This document shows, in pieces, positions 50,601-59,564 of a DNA stretch of 64,000 nt (its first letter is position 1; each line of letters opens with the position of its first letter). The notes beneath the pieces were generated by a model. The model saw only the letters and a program-made list of their open reading frames with translations. It was not told the DNA's origin and made no database searches. Where the stretch lies: NCBI GenBank assembly GCA_032209605.1, contig JASFXZ010000003.1:8744807-8808806 (forward strand), given 5' to 3'. Source of the DNA: Mactromeris polynyma. Taxonomy: Eukaryota; Mollusca; Bivalvia; Venerida; Mactridae. A program made the position numbers and the translations under genes.

Positions 50601-52439
50601 TTTTTTAGATGATCCTTCACAATATATAACGCCACTCGGGTTTTACCAGCTCCTGTAACGGCGTGAACGATAGTATTCTGTCCTTGAATTGCAAGTTCCG
50701 CTAACTCCAACTGGTACTTTCGAAGTTCTAACCCACGCTCCCGTTCGCTCGTGGCTGTAATGGAATCGAATTCTAATTTAGTCAATATCTGTGTGGTTTT
50801 AATACACGTAGTTCCAAAACTCACTGAATACTTTTGGAGTTTCGGGGTAGTTTAAATGTTCGGATATGATGCATTATGGTGTATTTATAGCCTTTTGAAT
50901 GATAAATATAATTTCAATTTTGATGAGAATCATTAAATGATAAATGAAATATTATATATTTATGTTCTATATGATATTGGTATACCATTTCATTGTTACA
51001 AGTTCAATCATAAAACTTCAAGAATTGTGATGTAATATACTGTTTTTAGTTATACTAAATTACTAAAGCAAGGCGTATCAGTGATAAAATATAATGAATT
51101 ATCGATCCACGAAATGAACCGCGAACAAATGTGAGATAAATTCTTAAAATGGAAAAAAATATTTTCTGCTTAACGTATCTCTTTTAAATAACTGATGTTT
51201 TTTCCGCTTATAATTATGTCTATTTCTTATTTGGAAATGTGGGTTTGACTCTAGAATGTATTCAGGGTATTTACGTGACATTTATACAGCTTTGTATAGT
51301 TGGTATACAACTACAACGTTTCGAGGTATCATGTCCTTTCTGCTTTAAAATAAACGCATACTAAAGCAGAAATGTTATGTTAAGAAGTAGAATAGGATTA
51401 CGTAGATTGTCGTAAAAATACGAGTATCAATAAATCTTGCTGAGTGTGTATGCATGTATTCACAAGGACGACATGTCACACTGATCGATATATTGATTAT
51501 TCATTTTAAGTTTTACGCGTTAAACTATACTGAACAAATATACTGTATAACACTTAATTTGATTTTATAAGGAAAAAAACGTATTGCAAAGCGAATTTTA
51601 TTTTAACGCAGTAGACAGAAAAATATTTCGCTGAAGCTTTACTTATAAGGGATATAGCGTTAACGACCGTCTTCGAATTCCTAAAGGTATGACAACCGAT
51701 TGAGGAAGTGTGTGAAATATCTGTGTTTTAGATCAAAATACAAACACACCTTCAGCTAGAATTACGAAGAGAAAGGGTTTTTTGGGGCATTCTCGTCAGA
51801 AAAATACGAATACATCGTTAATTATTGTGTGACTATAGGCGTGGACTTTATCTAGAAGTAAACGCTTCGTGGTGTGACTGATATATCTAATTCTGTGCAA
51901 CTTCCCAAGAGCGGCCCTCGTTTGAGCTAACATCTTCCCTTCAATAACACTCTCGATTTTCCCATTAGTGAAACAAATGCAACCAGTTTAACCCCTCTTA
52001 AGCAACAACCTTTCAACAGAACCGAAAAACGCGTTTCCCAAAGAGCGTTGCTCTGAAAAGTTTGAACTGTAACATATTGATTAACATACATTCCTCTCCC
52101 TCATCGTCCTCCACATCTGAAAAACTGTCTACTTTCATATTCCCCATGTTGTCTACCAATGCGTCGCAAGTATCATGATCATTATCTTCCTTCTCATTGT
52201 CAGATTTAAGAAGCGAATCTTCGTCTAAATCACTGTCGGATGAGTCCTCGTTAAGTGGTCTTTTTCGACCGCCTCTGTCCGCTTCGTTTTCTGAAAATGT
52301 ACCTGAAGTTTTTCAACCAGAATAAACATGTTATATATACATTATCTATGCGAGTTAATATCAAATATCGATCATAGATATGTGTAATTATCATTAAAAA
52401 TCTATATTAGTAATAAACGTTCTTACCTGATGTCGCCAT
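35037..52439 (-). CDS. RIG-I-like receptor helicase (CARD-less, LGP2-type architecture), 12 coding exons
   Basis: RIG-I-like receptors are cytosolic SF2 helicases that bind viral double-stranded RNA and, through CARDs, signal to MAVS. Joining 52427-52439, 52090-52290, 50590-50754, 49048-49130, 47320-47571, 40754-40916, 40197-40295, 38729-38922, 37722-37872, 37130-37354, 36611-36778 and 35037-35686 gives 2364 nt (787 aa plus stop). Every intron is GT-AG and every phase fits. Visible in order: acidic disordered N-terminus (1-71); Q-like motif near 82-98; Walker A TGAGKT (105-110); motif Ib LMTPALVEN; motif II DECHHT (208-213); motif III LTAT (242-245); helical insert (about 330-440); motif [10 protein letters not shown] (478-485); motif [14 protein letters not shown] (537-549); motif VI QTAGRIR (569-575); regulatory domain with Cys657/660 and Cys715/726. 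The start ATG follows a TATA box and has A at -3 and G at +4. No CARD is encoded in or upstream of these exons. Family assignment is firm; RIG-I/MDA5/LGP2 orthology is not settled. Confidence 0.93.
36611..36778 (-). CDS. RLR coding exon 11 (motif V and first part of VI)
   Basis: 168 nt from ttatttaccag to gtaatt. It encodes motif [18 protein letters not shown] and ends STRQTA, the first half of motif VI, which finishes as GRIRK in exon 12. The residue before the conserved Gly is Ala where RLRs usually have Arg. Confidence 0.94.
37130..37354 (-). CDS. RLR coding exon 10 (motif IV)
   Basis: 225 nt from tttcctacag to gtaaaa. It encodes the segment upstream of helicase lobe 2 and motif [16 protein letters not shown], then [14 protein letters not shown]. 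The split Gly codon is completed by exon 11. Confidence 0.93.
37722..37872 (-). CDS. RLR coding exon 9 (end of Hel2i, lead into helicase lobe 2)
   Basis: 151 nt from a ttttacag acceptor to a gtagtt donor. It encodes [20 protein letters not shown] and the following helix. The [15 protein letters not shown] junction matches the usual RLR pattern where the insert returns to helicase lobe 2. Confidence 0.88.
38729..38922 (-). CDS. RLR coding exon 8 (Hel2i helices)
   Basis: 194 nt with only one open frame, from ttcaacag to a gtgaca donor. It encodes a charged helical segment including [10 protein letters not shown] and ending GSAYLK, the position of the RLR insert that contacts RNA and the regulatory domain. 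Confidence 0.85.
39300..39705 (-). other. Unidentified open frame in RLR intron 7
   Basis: About 130 residues open on the minus strand, ending in TAA at 39303. The composition looks protein-like ([20 protein letters not shown], then [19 protein letters not shown]) and unlike the AT-rich noise frames nearby. A second frame just upstream (plus coordinates about 39660-39740) also reads well, suggesting a frameshifted older gene. It does not fit the RLR: exons 7 and 8 join in phase around it. I do not recognise the family. An old viral or transposon insertion, or a nested gene, are the options. Confidence 0.35.
39895..40095 (-). repeat. tRNA-derived SINE in RLR intron 7
   Basis: Minus-strand head gcccggttagctcagttggt agagc (40034-40095) has a perfect A box and a ggttcgaacc B box. 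It is followed by a body shared with 50285-50531 (tgggtt..., accagtactta, gcaactg). The acceptor stem does not close, so not a tRNA gene. Confidence 0.6.
40197..40295 (-). CDS. RLR coding exon 7 (start of helical insert Hel2i)
   Basis: 99 nt starting after gtttcag and ending before gttggt. It encodes [20 protein letters not shown], leading into the insert domain between the two helicase lobes. Split codons at both ends are completed by the neighbouring exons. Confidence 0.85.
40754..40916 (-). CDS. RLR coding exon 6 (motif III)
   Basis: 163 nt after a tttttacag acceptor. It begins [12 protein letters not shown], where TAT is motif III coupling ATP hydrolysis to RNA movement. The ANLD segment that follows is typical of RLR helicase domain 1. 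The donor is gtgaat, phase 1. Confidence 0.93.
42190..42293. repeat. Two-copy 50-54-bp tandem repeat with CACGTG cores
   Basis: Both units contain the palindrome atcacgtgat followed by caaac.g..ttaaatgacat and tgttgtac. It lies in RLR intron 5. Confidence 0.6.
45421..45489 (-). repeat. tRNA-derived SINE-like element in RLR intron 5
   Basis: Minus strand ggcgaggcgtagtggtcgat gagtagagcgc with B-box-like gagctcgagcccc. The surrounding 44640-45590 contains other tcgtacgat/caacctgtc words repeated at 44950 and 45540, suggesting a larger element. Confidence 0.45.
46090..46580. repeat. 30/31-bp minisatellite, about 16 units, RLR intron 5
   Basis: Unit tatcaacgttctaagaattg plus tatatatactg, alternating 30-bp (aagattg) and 31-bp (aagaattg) forms. 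Strongly AT-rich. Confidence 0.9.
46643..46879 (-). other. Unidentified open frame in RLR intron 5
   Basis: A 78-residue frame with protein-like composition ([20 protein letters not shown], then [19 protein letters not shown]) ending in TGA. Exons 5 and 6 of the RLR join in phase without it and no splice sites of matching phase flank it. It resembles the frame at 39.3-39.7 kb only in strand and intronic position. Function unknown; possibly a remnant of an inserted element. Confidence 0.3.
47320..47571 (-). CDS. RLR coding exon 5 (motif Ib and DECH box)
   Basis: 252 nt, phase 0 at both ends. It encodes motif Ib (LMTPALVEN) and motif [12 protein letters not shown], the Mg-ATP-binding DECH box typical of RLRs. 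It ends with HAVPQ directly before motif III in the next exon. The acceptor gctttaag is the weakest part of the call, because the frame stays open some way upstream. Confidence 0.92.
48519..48681 (+). mobile_element. Pogo/Tigger-like MITE, RLR intron 4
   Basis: agtgaaacctcaacaacaag at the left, ggtggtctttaagtaaggtt and tatctgta at the right. Confidence 0.55.
48714..48845 (+). mobile_element. Pogo/Tigger-like MITE, RLR intron 4
   Basis: cagtaaaaccgcaataatac after TA, interior gagcaaaacattttgttctt, then ggtcttattattgaggtggt; the right end is eroded. Confidence 0.55.
49048..49130 (-). CDS. RLR coding exon 4 (motif Ia region)
   Basis: 83 nt from a tttttgtag acceptor to a gtaagt donor. It encodes [14 protein letters not shown] and the following helix, matching the position of the RLR motif Ia segment. 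The phase agrees with both neighbouring exons. Confidence 0.88.
50285..50531 (-). repeat. tRNA-derived SINE in RLR intron 3
   Basis: Minus-strand head gacgcgttagctcagtcggt agagc (50470-50531) followed by a body with ccagtactaaccggt and gcaactggc shared with 39895-40095. It begins about 60 bp past the exon 3 donor. Confidence 0.6.
50590..50754 (-). CDS. RLR coding exon 3 (helicase Q-like motif and Walker A)
   Basis: 165 nt after a ttccattacag acceptor. It encodes [17 protein letters not shown] followed by the ATP-binding P-loop [12 protein letters not shown]. It ends in phase 1 at a gtaaat donor, and exon 4 supplies the rest of the split Gly codon. Confidence 0.95.
51984..52073 (-). mobile_element. 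Family D MITE terminus in RLR intron 2
   Basis: tttaacccctcttaagcaac to gaaaagtttgaactgta, matching 28937-29022. It lies 17 bp from the exon 2 donor. Confidence 0.55.
52090..52290 (-). CDS. RLR coding exon 2 (acidic N-terminal tail)
   Basis: 201 nt between a ttttcag acceptor and a gtatg donor. It encodes a short basic patch (GGRKRPL) and then a Ser/Asp/Glu-rich stretch ending DDEGEE. This occupies the place of the CARDs found in RIG-I and MDA5. It looks intrinsically disordered and has several casein-kinase-like S-D/E sites. A shortened copy lies at 54151-54257. Confidence 0.85.
52427..52439 (-). CDS. RLR coding exon 1 (start codon, MATS)
   Basis: Thirteen coding bases encode M-A-T-S plus one base of a split Glu codon, followed by a gtaag donor. 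The start was chosen because it is the first ATG after the TATA box, has a good initiation context, and its phase joins exon 2 exactly. The same exon is duplicated at 54392-54404. Confidence 0.8.
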
Positions 52440-52542
52440 CTTAACGATTTCCTCAAAATCAGTCGTTAGATATTAGGAGAAGTATTTTATCACCTAACAC
52501 TATCTTGATTGATATTATATGACTGCTTGATCGAACTGAATC

Positions 52543-52550
52543 TATTTATA
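52543..52550 (-). promoter_or_regulatory. TATA box of the RLR gene
   Basis: TATAAATA on the minus strand lies about 105 bp before the start codon. This predicts transcription starting near 52515 and a 5' UTR of roughly 75 nt without a further intron. The motif is preserved in the duplicated copy at 54508-54515. Confidence 0.6.
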
Positions 52551-52560
52551 AAAACCCTAG

Positions 52561-52591
52561 TTTCGATTTCTGAAATCCTACTTTCGGTTTC
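52561..52591 (-). promoter_or_regulatory. Two ISRE-like motifs upstream of the RLR TATA box
   Basis: On the plus strand TTTCGATTTC (52561-52570) and TTTCGGTTTC (52582-52591) both fit the TTTCNNTTTC core bound by IRF-family factors. They sit just upstream of the TATA box, the usual place in interferon-stimulated vertebrate promoters. Molluscs encode IRF homologues, so virus-inducible expression is plausible but unproven here. Confidence 0.5.
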
Positions 52592-52871
52592 AATAAAAAT
52601 GTAACAGGTTATATGCGACTTTTTTTCGAAAAATAACCATGTTTTTTAAACAAAATCATACATCTTAATGAATAAGTAAATTTTGTTTTTCAAAATAACG
52701 TTTGTATTTTGTCCATTACATTTTGATCTTGTCACCTTAATGTACAAAATATGTCTGATCAATGTTCAGAGTTGGCAAGGCCAGATAACGGAGATAACCA
52801 CTGCGGTAGTTATTCTTGCACTGCATGCTGGGCTATACGATAGTGTAATAACGTGTTTATGTTATATTGTA

Positions 52872-53036
52872 CAGTCGGACCGCGTTCATTCGAATTCATC
52901 GGGTTTTCGAATAATACATGGTTTCGAATAGCCCATTTCAATTTGAAGTACCTTAGATGATACACCGGGACCTGAATTGATTCGGATGATACCGAGTATT
53001 CGGATCAAAGGTCGTCTAACAAACGAGGTTCGATTG
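52872..53036 (+). mobile_element. Pogo-like MITE in duplication copy A
   Basis: cagtcggaccgcgttcattc after TA and aacgaggttcgattg before TA, with the ttcggat-rich interior of the family at 8751-8923. The same insertion is present in copy B at 54836-55010, so it predates the duplication. Confidence 0.7.
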
Positions 53037-53244
53037 TAGTTCAGAAATTAAGAATTAAGAAAGAAAAAAATGTTTTAGATGTATAAAATCTACTAAAATG
53101 CACCATTGTCAAGTAAATGCCTGCAGGTAACTACATGTCTACAAGTTTGAATGAAAATACCACACCACACTATTGACTAAAAGTAGACATTTTAACCGGA
53201 AAAAATCGGGTATCCGACAGACTAGTCGCTAAATATAAATTCTC

Positions 53245-53425
53245 CTACTTATTCCTTATGGTCTGCCAGGCCATTCCTTGTGCCTCTGTTCCTTAACATA
53301 TGTACCCTTTGACCTCCTTAAGTGCCTTATGTTTTATGGCTTGTTGTTTTCCCTGAGGTCTGCGTGGGGAGGCACTGTCTTATGTATGTGGTGTTTCCTG
53401 TAGCTACGTATTCTCTCTCTTTTAA
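53245..53425 (+). repeat. Dispersed repeat family R
   Basis: tattccttatggtctgccag, cactgtcttatgtatgtggt and ttcctgtagctacgtattct match 63100-63270. Partial copy. Confidence 0.6.
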
Positions 53426-54150
53426 TAATCTTTACCGCCAGGGGCGTAGCCAGAGCTGTTAGGATGTGTATGCAAACAACCTAGGGGACCAAGGGGCGTG
53501 ATACCCCGGAAAACACTGTTTTCTAGAACGTTCATGGTGCAATTTTGTGACATTTTTACGAGCAATAGAGTAAATTTTGAAGCGTTTTATGATCAGAAAT
53601 TGTATATCCCAATGTGCATACAAATGATCAACTGTTGATTATAGTATTTTGATGTGTTTTGAATGTACGCAACGGTGTATTTTGCGTACAGGTAGTTACG
53701 CACTTGACAGTTAGTTCAGTACTAATGTAATCTTTAGATATGTATATAACATTATGTTACTGGTAAAATTGCGACCGATTTCATCACATAGTAGATATGA
53801 CCATTGCATGATTATGTAGGTGGAACATAAACTTTCAAAACTGGGAAAATATTTTACTTTGAAAATATTTTAATATCAAAATGCACTGAACACATAGATA
53901 CTCGTTCTAACCAAATACTTGCATACTTGAGATTGTTATACAGCCTTGATAAAACAATAAGAATCACTGTTTCATGTAAATGAGTCTACATACTGTCGTA
54001 GTTTATTGCCGTTCGGATGATCTTCCATTTTGTACGGTGGTTAATTTAGTGCATATTTTATGAAGCCAGCTAAATGAATTGGCATCGATATAATCAGATT
54101 ATAATCATAAAGGGTATACTTTCATGGTCCTCGAAATGCACCAGAAACCA

Positions 54151-54404
54151 CTATTTCATACCTCTAGTGTACAAAATTTCTCCCTCATCGTCTACCACAT
54201 CCGAAATACTGTCCTCGCTAAGTGGTATTTTTCGACCCTTTTTGTCCGCTTCGTTTTCTGAAAATGTACGTGAAGTTTATTCAACGAGAATAAACACGTT
54301 TTCTACATTATATATGCGAGTTAATATCAAATATCGATCATAAATATGTGTAATTATCATTTAAAATCTATATAAGTATAAACGTTCTTACCTGATGTCG
54401 CCAT
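54151..54404 (-). pseudogene. Duplicated RLR exons 1-2 (outer copy, degraded exon 2)
   Basis: Exon 1B (54392-54404) repeats the start codon, MATS and the gtaag donor exactly. Exon 2B starts at 54257 after an intact ttttcag acceptor. Relative to exon 2 of the main gene it lacks 117 nt (39 codons) in frame, between two GAC codons. The duplication break removed the downstream donor, so the frame runs into a stop at 54151, giving 39 residues. Two readings are open: a dead fragment, or an alternative promoter and first exon whose donor could splice to exon 2 of the main gene and yield the same protein. Confidence 0.7.
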
Positions 54405-54507
54405 CTTAAAGATTTCCTCAAAATCAGTTGTTTGATATCAGGAGAAGTATTTTGTCACCTAACACTATCTTGATTGATCTTATATGACTGCTTGATCGAA
54501 CTGAATC

Positions 54508-54556
54508 TATTTATAAAAACCCTAGTTTCGATTTCAGAAACCCTACTTTCGGTTTT
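54508..54556 (-). promoter_or_regulatory. Duplicated RLR promoter (TATA box plus ISRE-like site)
   Basis: The TATA box (54508-54515) and the proximal TTTCGATTTC motif (54526-54535) are unchanged. The distal motif at 54547-54556 has become TTTCGGTTTT and no longer fits the core. The copy may still drive transcription from exon 1B. Confidence 0.45.
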
Positions 54557-54835
54557 AATAAAAATGTAACAGGTCATATGCGACTTTGATAAATAACCAT
54601 GTTTGTTTTATTAAACAAAATCATACATCGTACTGAATTAGTTAATTTTGTTTAAAAAAATAACGTTTGTATTTTGTCCATTACATTTTGACCTTGTCAC
54701 CTAATGTACAAAATATGTCTGATCAATGTTCTAAGTTGGCAAGGCCAGATAATGGAGATAACCACTGCGGTAGTTATTCTTGCACTGCATGCTGGGCTAT
54801 ACGATAGTGTAATAACGTGTTTATGTTATATTGTA

Positions 54836-55010
54836 CAGTCGGACGCGTTCATTCGAATTCATCGGGTCTGAATAATTAATTCGAATAATACATGGTTTCG
54901 AATAACCCATTTCAATTTGATGTGCCTTAGAAGATACAACGGGACCTGAATTTATTCGGATGATACCGAGTATTCGGATCAAAGGTTGTCCAATAAACGA
55001 GGTCCGATTG
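54836..55010 (+). mobile_element. Pogo-like MITE in duplication copy B
   Basis: Duplicate of 52872-53036 with the same ends and small indels. Confidence 0.7.
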
Positions 55011-55444
55011 TAGTTCAAAAATTAAGAAGTAAGAAAGAAAAAAATGTTTAAATGTATAAAATCTACAAAAATGCACCATTGTCAAGAAAAGGCCTACAGG
55101 TAACTACATGTCTACAAGTCTAAATGAAAATACCACACCACACTATTGACTAAATGTAGACATTTTAACCGGAAAAAATCGGGTATCCGACCGATTAGTC
55201 GCTAAATATAAAATACATTAACTGCACTTCGTTTTATCAATATTATTTTATAGAAGACATATAGAGGAAAGAGATCGAGACCGGATATTCATTTCGGATG
55301 ACACCAGATATTCGGGTATAACGCTGTCGAATAAACGAATAAATACCATACGCATACTATGCATACATTTATCTTGTAGTAGATGAGATATGTTTCTTGA
55401 ATGATGTTTTTATCGTTTATGCAATGTAATACTCGAGTCGGTTT

Positions 55445-55545
55445 TGATCTTTCCCATCCATTAACCCCCCCCCCCCCTCCTTCACTGTCCACTGATTCTC
55501 CTACTTATTCCTTATGGTCTGCCCGGCCATTCCTTGTGCCTTATG
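55445..55545 (+). repeat. Dispersed repeat family R, partial
   Basis: cccatccattaacc then a run of C and tattccttatggtctgcccg, ending at gtgcc where the duplication sequence resumes. Confidence 0.55.
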
Positions 55546-56186
55546 ATCAGAACTTTTTTGTATTTTGATGTGTTTTGATGTGTACGCAACGGCGTATTTT
55601 GCGTACAGGTAGCTACGCACTTGACAGTTAGTTCAGAACTAATGTAATCTTTAGATATGTATATAATATTATGTTACTGGTAAATTTGCGACCGATTCTA
55701 TCACATAGTAGATATGACCATTGCATAATTATGTAGGTGGAACATAACATTTAAAAACTGGGAAAATATTTTACTTTGGAAACATATTACCATGAAAATA
55801 CACTGAACATATAGGTACTCGTTCTAACCAAATACTTGTATACTTGAGAATGTTATACAGCCTTGATAAAACAATAAGAATCACTGTTTCATGTAAATGA
55901 GTCTACATACCATCGTAGTTTAGTGCCGTTCGGATGATGTTCCATTGTGTACGGTGGTTAATTTGGTGCATATCTTATGAAGCCAGCTAAATGAATTGGC
56001 ATCGATATAATCAGATTATATTCATATAGTGTATACTTTCATGGTCCTGTGGGCTACATAGTCTATGCCCTTTGTGCACCGAACTCTGTACACTGGTGAT
56101 ATATTTATGAATAATCTGAATGACACAATCAGTGTCCAACAATGAACTGATTTAGGACGGAAGTATCCAACACATCGATGTAATGT

Positions 56187-56603
56187 AAACCCTCACTTGA
56201 AGACCACCTCAAAAGTAAGACCACTTTACTGATACGACCGTATTTTCACGTACCAGTTTGCAATTTGTTTTCCACATTTTAACCCAATTATGAAACCATC
56301 TTATTATCAAGATCGACTTCTTCTGAACCAATGGTGGTTTGTATTACAGTAAAACCTCACTTAAAACCACCTCAAATATAGGACTACCTCAAATATTGGA
56401 CTACCTCAAATATAGGACCACCTCAAATATAGGACCACCTCAAATATAGGACCACCTCAAAATTTAGAACACAATTTCAATGTCCATTATCACTGTTGTA
56501 CTCTTTATGCAACCTCAATATTAGGACCACCTCAATAAAAAATACCAGTTTTTAAGGGTCACTAGGGTGGTCTTGTTATCGAGGTTTTACTATACTGTGG
56601 TTT
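56187..56603 (-). mobile_element. Two adjacent pogo/Tigger-like MITEs with a 17-bp array
   Basis: The first (about 56187-56345) and second (about 56347-56591) both start accctca/aacctcactt and read in the opposite sense to 5750-5906. In the second, ctcaaatataggaccac is repeated about five times (56377-56462). Confidence 0.65.
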
Positions 56604-56902
56604 CACTGTACTAGCTACCCTGTATCACACTCTCCCTATCTATGAAAGCATAACTGATTGATATTTGACATCATGATGATATTCTGTCCATACGAGGTGT
56701 CCAGTCATCGGTCAGTGGAGTACAGTTTGGTCACACAGTGCATATTTAGATTTAGACTAAATGCTTTGCCAATGTGGGTACGATGTACGATTACTTTTAT
56801 ACCCGCACTGATCAATGCGTGAAATGGCAAATTATCATGTATTAGGCACATTTAGTGTAATTAATTATTTATTACTCAAGTTTTGTAATCTTGCAGCTTA
56901 TA

Positions 56903-57062
56903 CAGACAAACCTCGTCAAAGACCACCTCGATAATAAGACCACCTCAAAACTAAGAACACAATTCTGAAGTCCATTTTTACTGCTTTGCTCTTTATTAAA
57001 CCTCAATATTAAGACCAGTTTTCAAGAGTCCCAAGGATGGTCTTATTATTGAGGGTTTACTG
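56903..57062 (-). mobile_element. Intact pogo/Tigger-like MITE, TA target duplication
   Basis: cagacaaacctcgtcaaaga after TA and ttattgagggtttactg before TA, with agaccacctc and ctctttattaaacctc inside. Confidence 0.7.
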
Positions 57063-57636
57063 TATTTATTGGAATTCTGAAGAAACGCTGATGTATGAGA
57101 ATAATAATGGCAGCGCAACCTCATCAGAGCTACACTCAATGGGAGATACAGTTTAACCTGAATTGTTTATCTAGAAAAGTTCAACTGGTCGTAATTCTTT
57201 CTACGGGAAAATTGATGATGATGTTGAAGAGAGGTTTTTGCTCAAAGTAGGTCCGCATTGATGGACGTGCACTGTTATTCAACACTCACTCATACTGACT
57301 TTTACAACATCCTTAAACGTTTTCTTATTCTTAAGGGTAGTATATTATTTTTTATTTGTGTTTTCTCGACCCACAATACTTGGAGTCGGTGGGTCGGTCG
57401 GTGGATAAGAGTAATGACTTTGAGCACCAAAATATCAAATTAAGTCGGTACGAATTCGGTTAATCGGTTAATACACCGCAAACTAACAATTTATCAGGCT
57501 TGCCTGATACATGTACGGAAGTACGGGATGTTTCCAACAAGTCGAACTAATTGATTGCCTTAAAGCAAGATGTCTATTAGATCGACAACTTGATGGCACT
57601 AATTCGCGTAACCAAGTTGGCATTGTAGGATCATTG

Positions 57637-57791
57637 AGAGAGAGAGAGAGGGTGTGGATGGAGAGGGATGGACAGAGAGGGGTAGAAAGAGGGATATGGA
57701 GGGTGCGACAGGGGTAGAGAGAGGACAGAAAGAGGTAAAGGGAATGACAGAGGGAGAGAGAGGTGAGAGGGAGGGTATTTGATAGAGAGAA

Positions 57792-57847
<56 letters not shown>

Positions 57848-57881
57848 ATGAGATGTGGACAGAGAGAGAGGGGGATGGAAG
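57637..57881. repeat. GA-rich polypurine tract with (GA)n microsatellite
   Basis: An uninterrupted (ga)n run at about 57796-57841 inside about 240 bp that is nearly all purine on the plus strand. The open Ser/Leu-rich frame on the opposite strand is a composition artefact. Confidence 0.9.
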
Positions 57882-59564
57882 AGATGTTTGGCCTAATGCA
57901 CTGCGTCGCATTTCTGAGAAAAACGCAATTAAGATGACTTCATGTTGTCACATTAATTGTAACAGCTAATTGAAACATTTTAGTAAAATATTTCTGATTC
58001 AGTGGCGAGCAGAAGCATAATTATCAGTAAACATTAAGATGGACCCCCTTTTCTTAAGGAAAAGAATAATAAACATAAATTTGTAAAATAATATTGTATC
58101 TGAAAACATATTTGCTTTTGTAATTCCTTGACAAAAAATGTCGTGTTGCAAACATGTTTGTTTTGTAGTGACCTACAAATATCTCTGCATTCAGAAACGT
58201 TACTAACTCAATTTCGCCCAGATATGTCATTTTAGCCTAAATTTTCAGAGAATGACACATTTCACAAAAAAATGCTGAAGTTACTTTATGTACCTAGCAA
58301 ACTCAAGTGCTTGTCTCATCATCACTTTGTTTCACTACTTTTTACACCAAGTCTTCAAAGCGAGAGATTTTTCGTGATTTGTACTTAAATAACGTACTTA
58401 AATTAAGTATGATTATAGGAAAATTGCCGTACTTAAGTATATTAGCCTGGTTTTTTTCATCTTATAAATGATATTTTAAAATGCATCATCATCGACCAAT
58501 AGCAAACAATTTCTCATTGGATCATTTCAAGAACAGTGGTACTTTGATGTTTGTGTATAAAATATAGAATTGTTCGATCCTTACATTTAGTGCTTTGTAT
58601 TAGATTATTAACAATGTAATCGTCTAGTCAAACCTCGACAGAGGCTTATTACCTATACGTCTTATCTATTCTAAGAATTACCAAAAGAATCTTCGTGGTG
58701 AATGGTGTTGGAACACTATGGCGAATGTTTATGACCTGTTGATAACACATTCAAGACGAATGATAAAAAAAAAAAGCTTGATTAGGCCACTACTTTTTTA
58801 TTAATTGGATTACAAAACCGGCGAGTGCAATTTTTGCTGAAATGGAAAAAAATAGTTATCGAATTTTAGCTCTTTTGAAATTTTTCGTTTCCAACCGTAT
58901 CGATTGTGGACGAAAATACGAACGAAATTGAGTACGAATCCGAACCCGTTTTAAGACTGGTGTACGAAAAATCGATAAATATACGTAGTATAATGAAGTA
59001 AACGGTGCGCACATGTAAACCCGTCGAAACGGTACGGATCAGACGGATTTTACAACATCCATTGCTGTTTACGCACAACGATTGTCTGCACATTCGCTTG
59101 TTGGACATTTAAACTTTGTTTGTGTCGTCAAAAAGGCATTTCAGGTGTTAATGTTAAAGAAATCATAATTTTTAAATGTTATTTATCGAAATACGCCAAT
59201 TATTTGCCCATTGGTTAATTTTTAAAATTGGTAAGCCATTAGGTAGCCAGCACGATAAAATTCAACGTACATGTAATGCTTGCAAACCTGTCGGACTGGC
59301 AATCAAATGATTGATAACAAGATTAGGTAAATAAATAAACGTTAAGATCAACTCGCCCGCACACACATTGATTAGAAGTGAAGGCGGTAAACTAAAACCT
59401 ATCCTATCATAGTCCAGGTTGAACTGTAGTCATACATGCATGCTTTAAAATTAACATTGATTGACACAGTGCAATACTTGTACAATCTAGGGTTGACAAG
59501 TCTTTACAGAACACGAACAAAATTTGTCTGCCCCAATCTTTCTGCGCTTTCAGCGCTTTGATTA
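57882..59564. other. Intergenic DNA, nothing recognised
   Basis: Only short frames in AT-rich sequence. No repeat family from elsewhere in the window was recognised. Confidence 0.45.

Larger units (their letters stand above)
52093..54132. repeat. Tandem segmental duplication, copy A (gene-proximal)
   Basis: About 2 kb that matches 54178-56047 in the same orientation with scattered substitutions and indels. It holds RLR exons 1-2, intron 1, the promoter and about 1.5 kb of upstream DNA, including a pogo-like MITE (52872-53036). It also has sequence at about 53260-53570 that is mostly absent from copy B. Confidence 0.85.
54178..56047. repeat. Tandem segmental duplication, copy B (outer)
   Basis: Matches copy A from the end of exon 2 through the promoter to the sequence catggtcct, where both copies stop matching. 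It carries about 290 bp (about 55210-55495) missing from copy A, including a pogo-like fragment and a C-rich run. A 45-bp single-copy spacer (54133-54177) separates the copies. Confidence 0.85.

Noticed and set aside
57483..57911. 142-residue Ser/Leu-rich minus-strand protein
   Set aside because: It is the complement of a GA-rich microsatellite; composition alone keeps it open.
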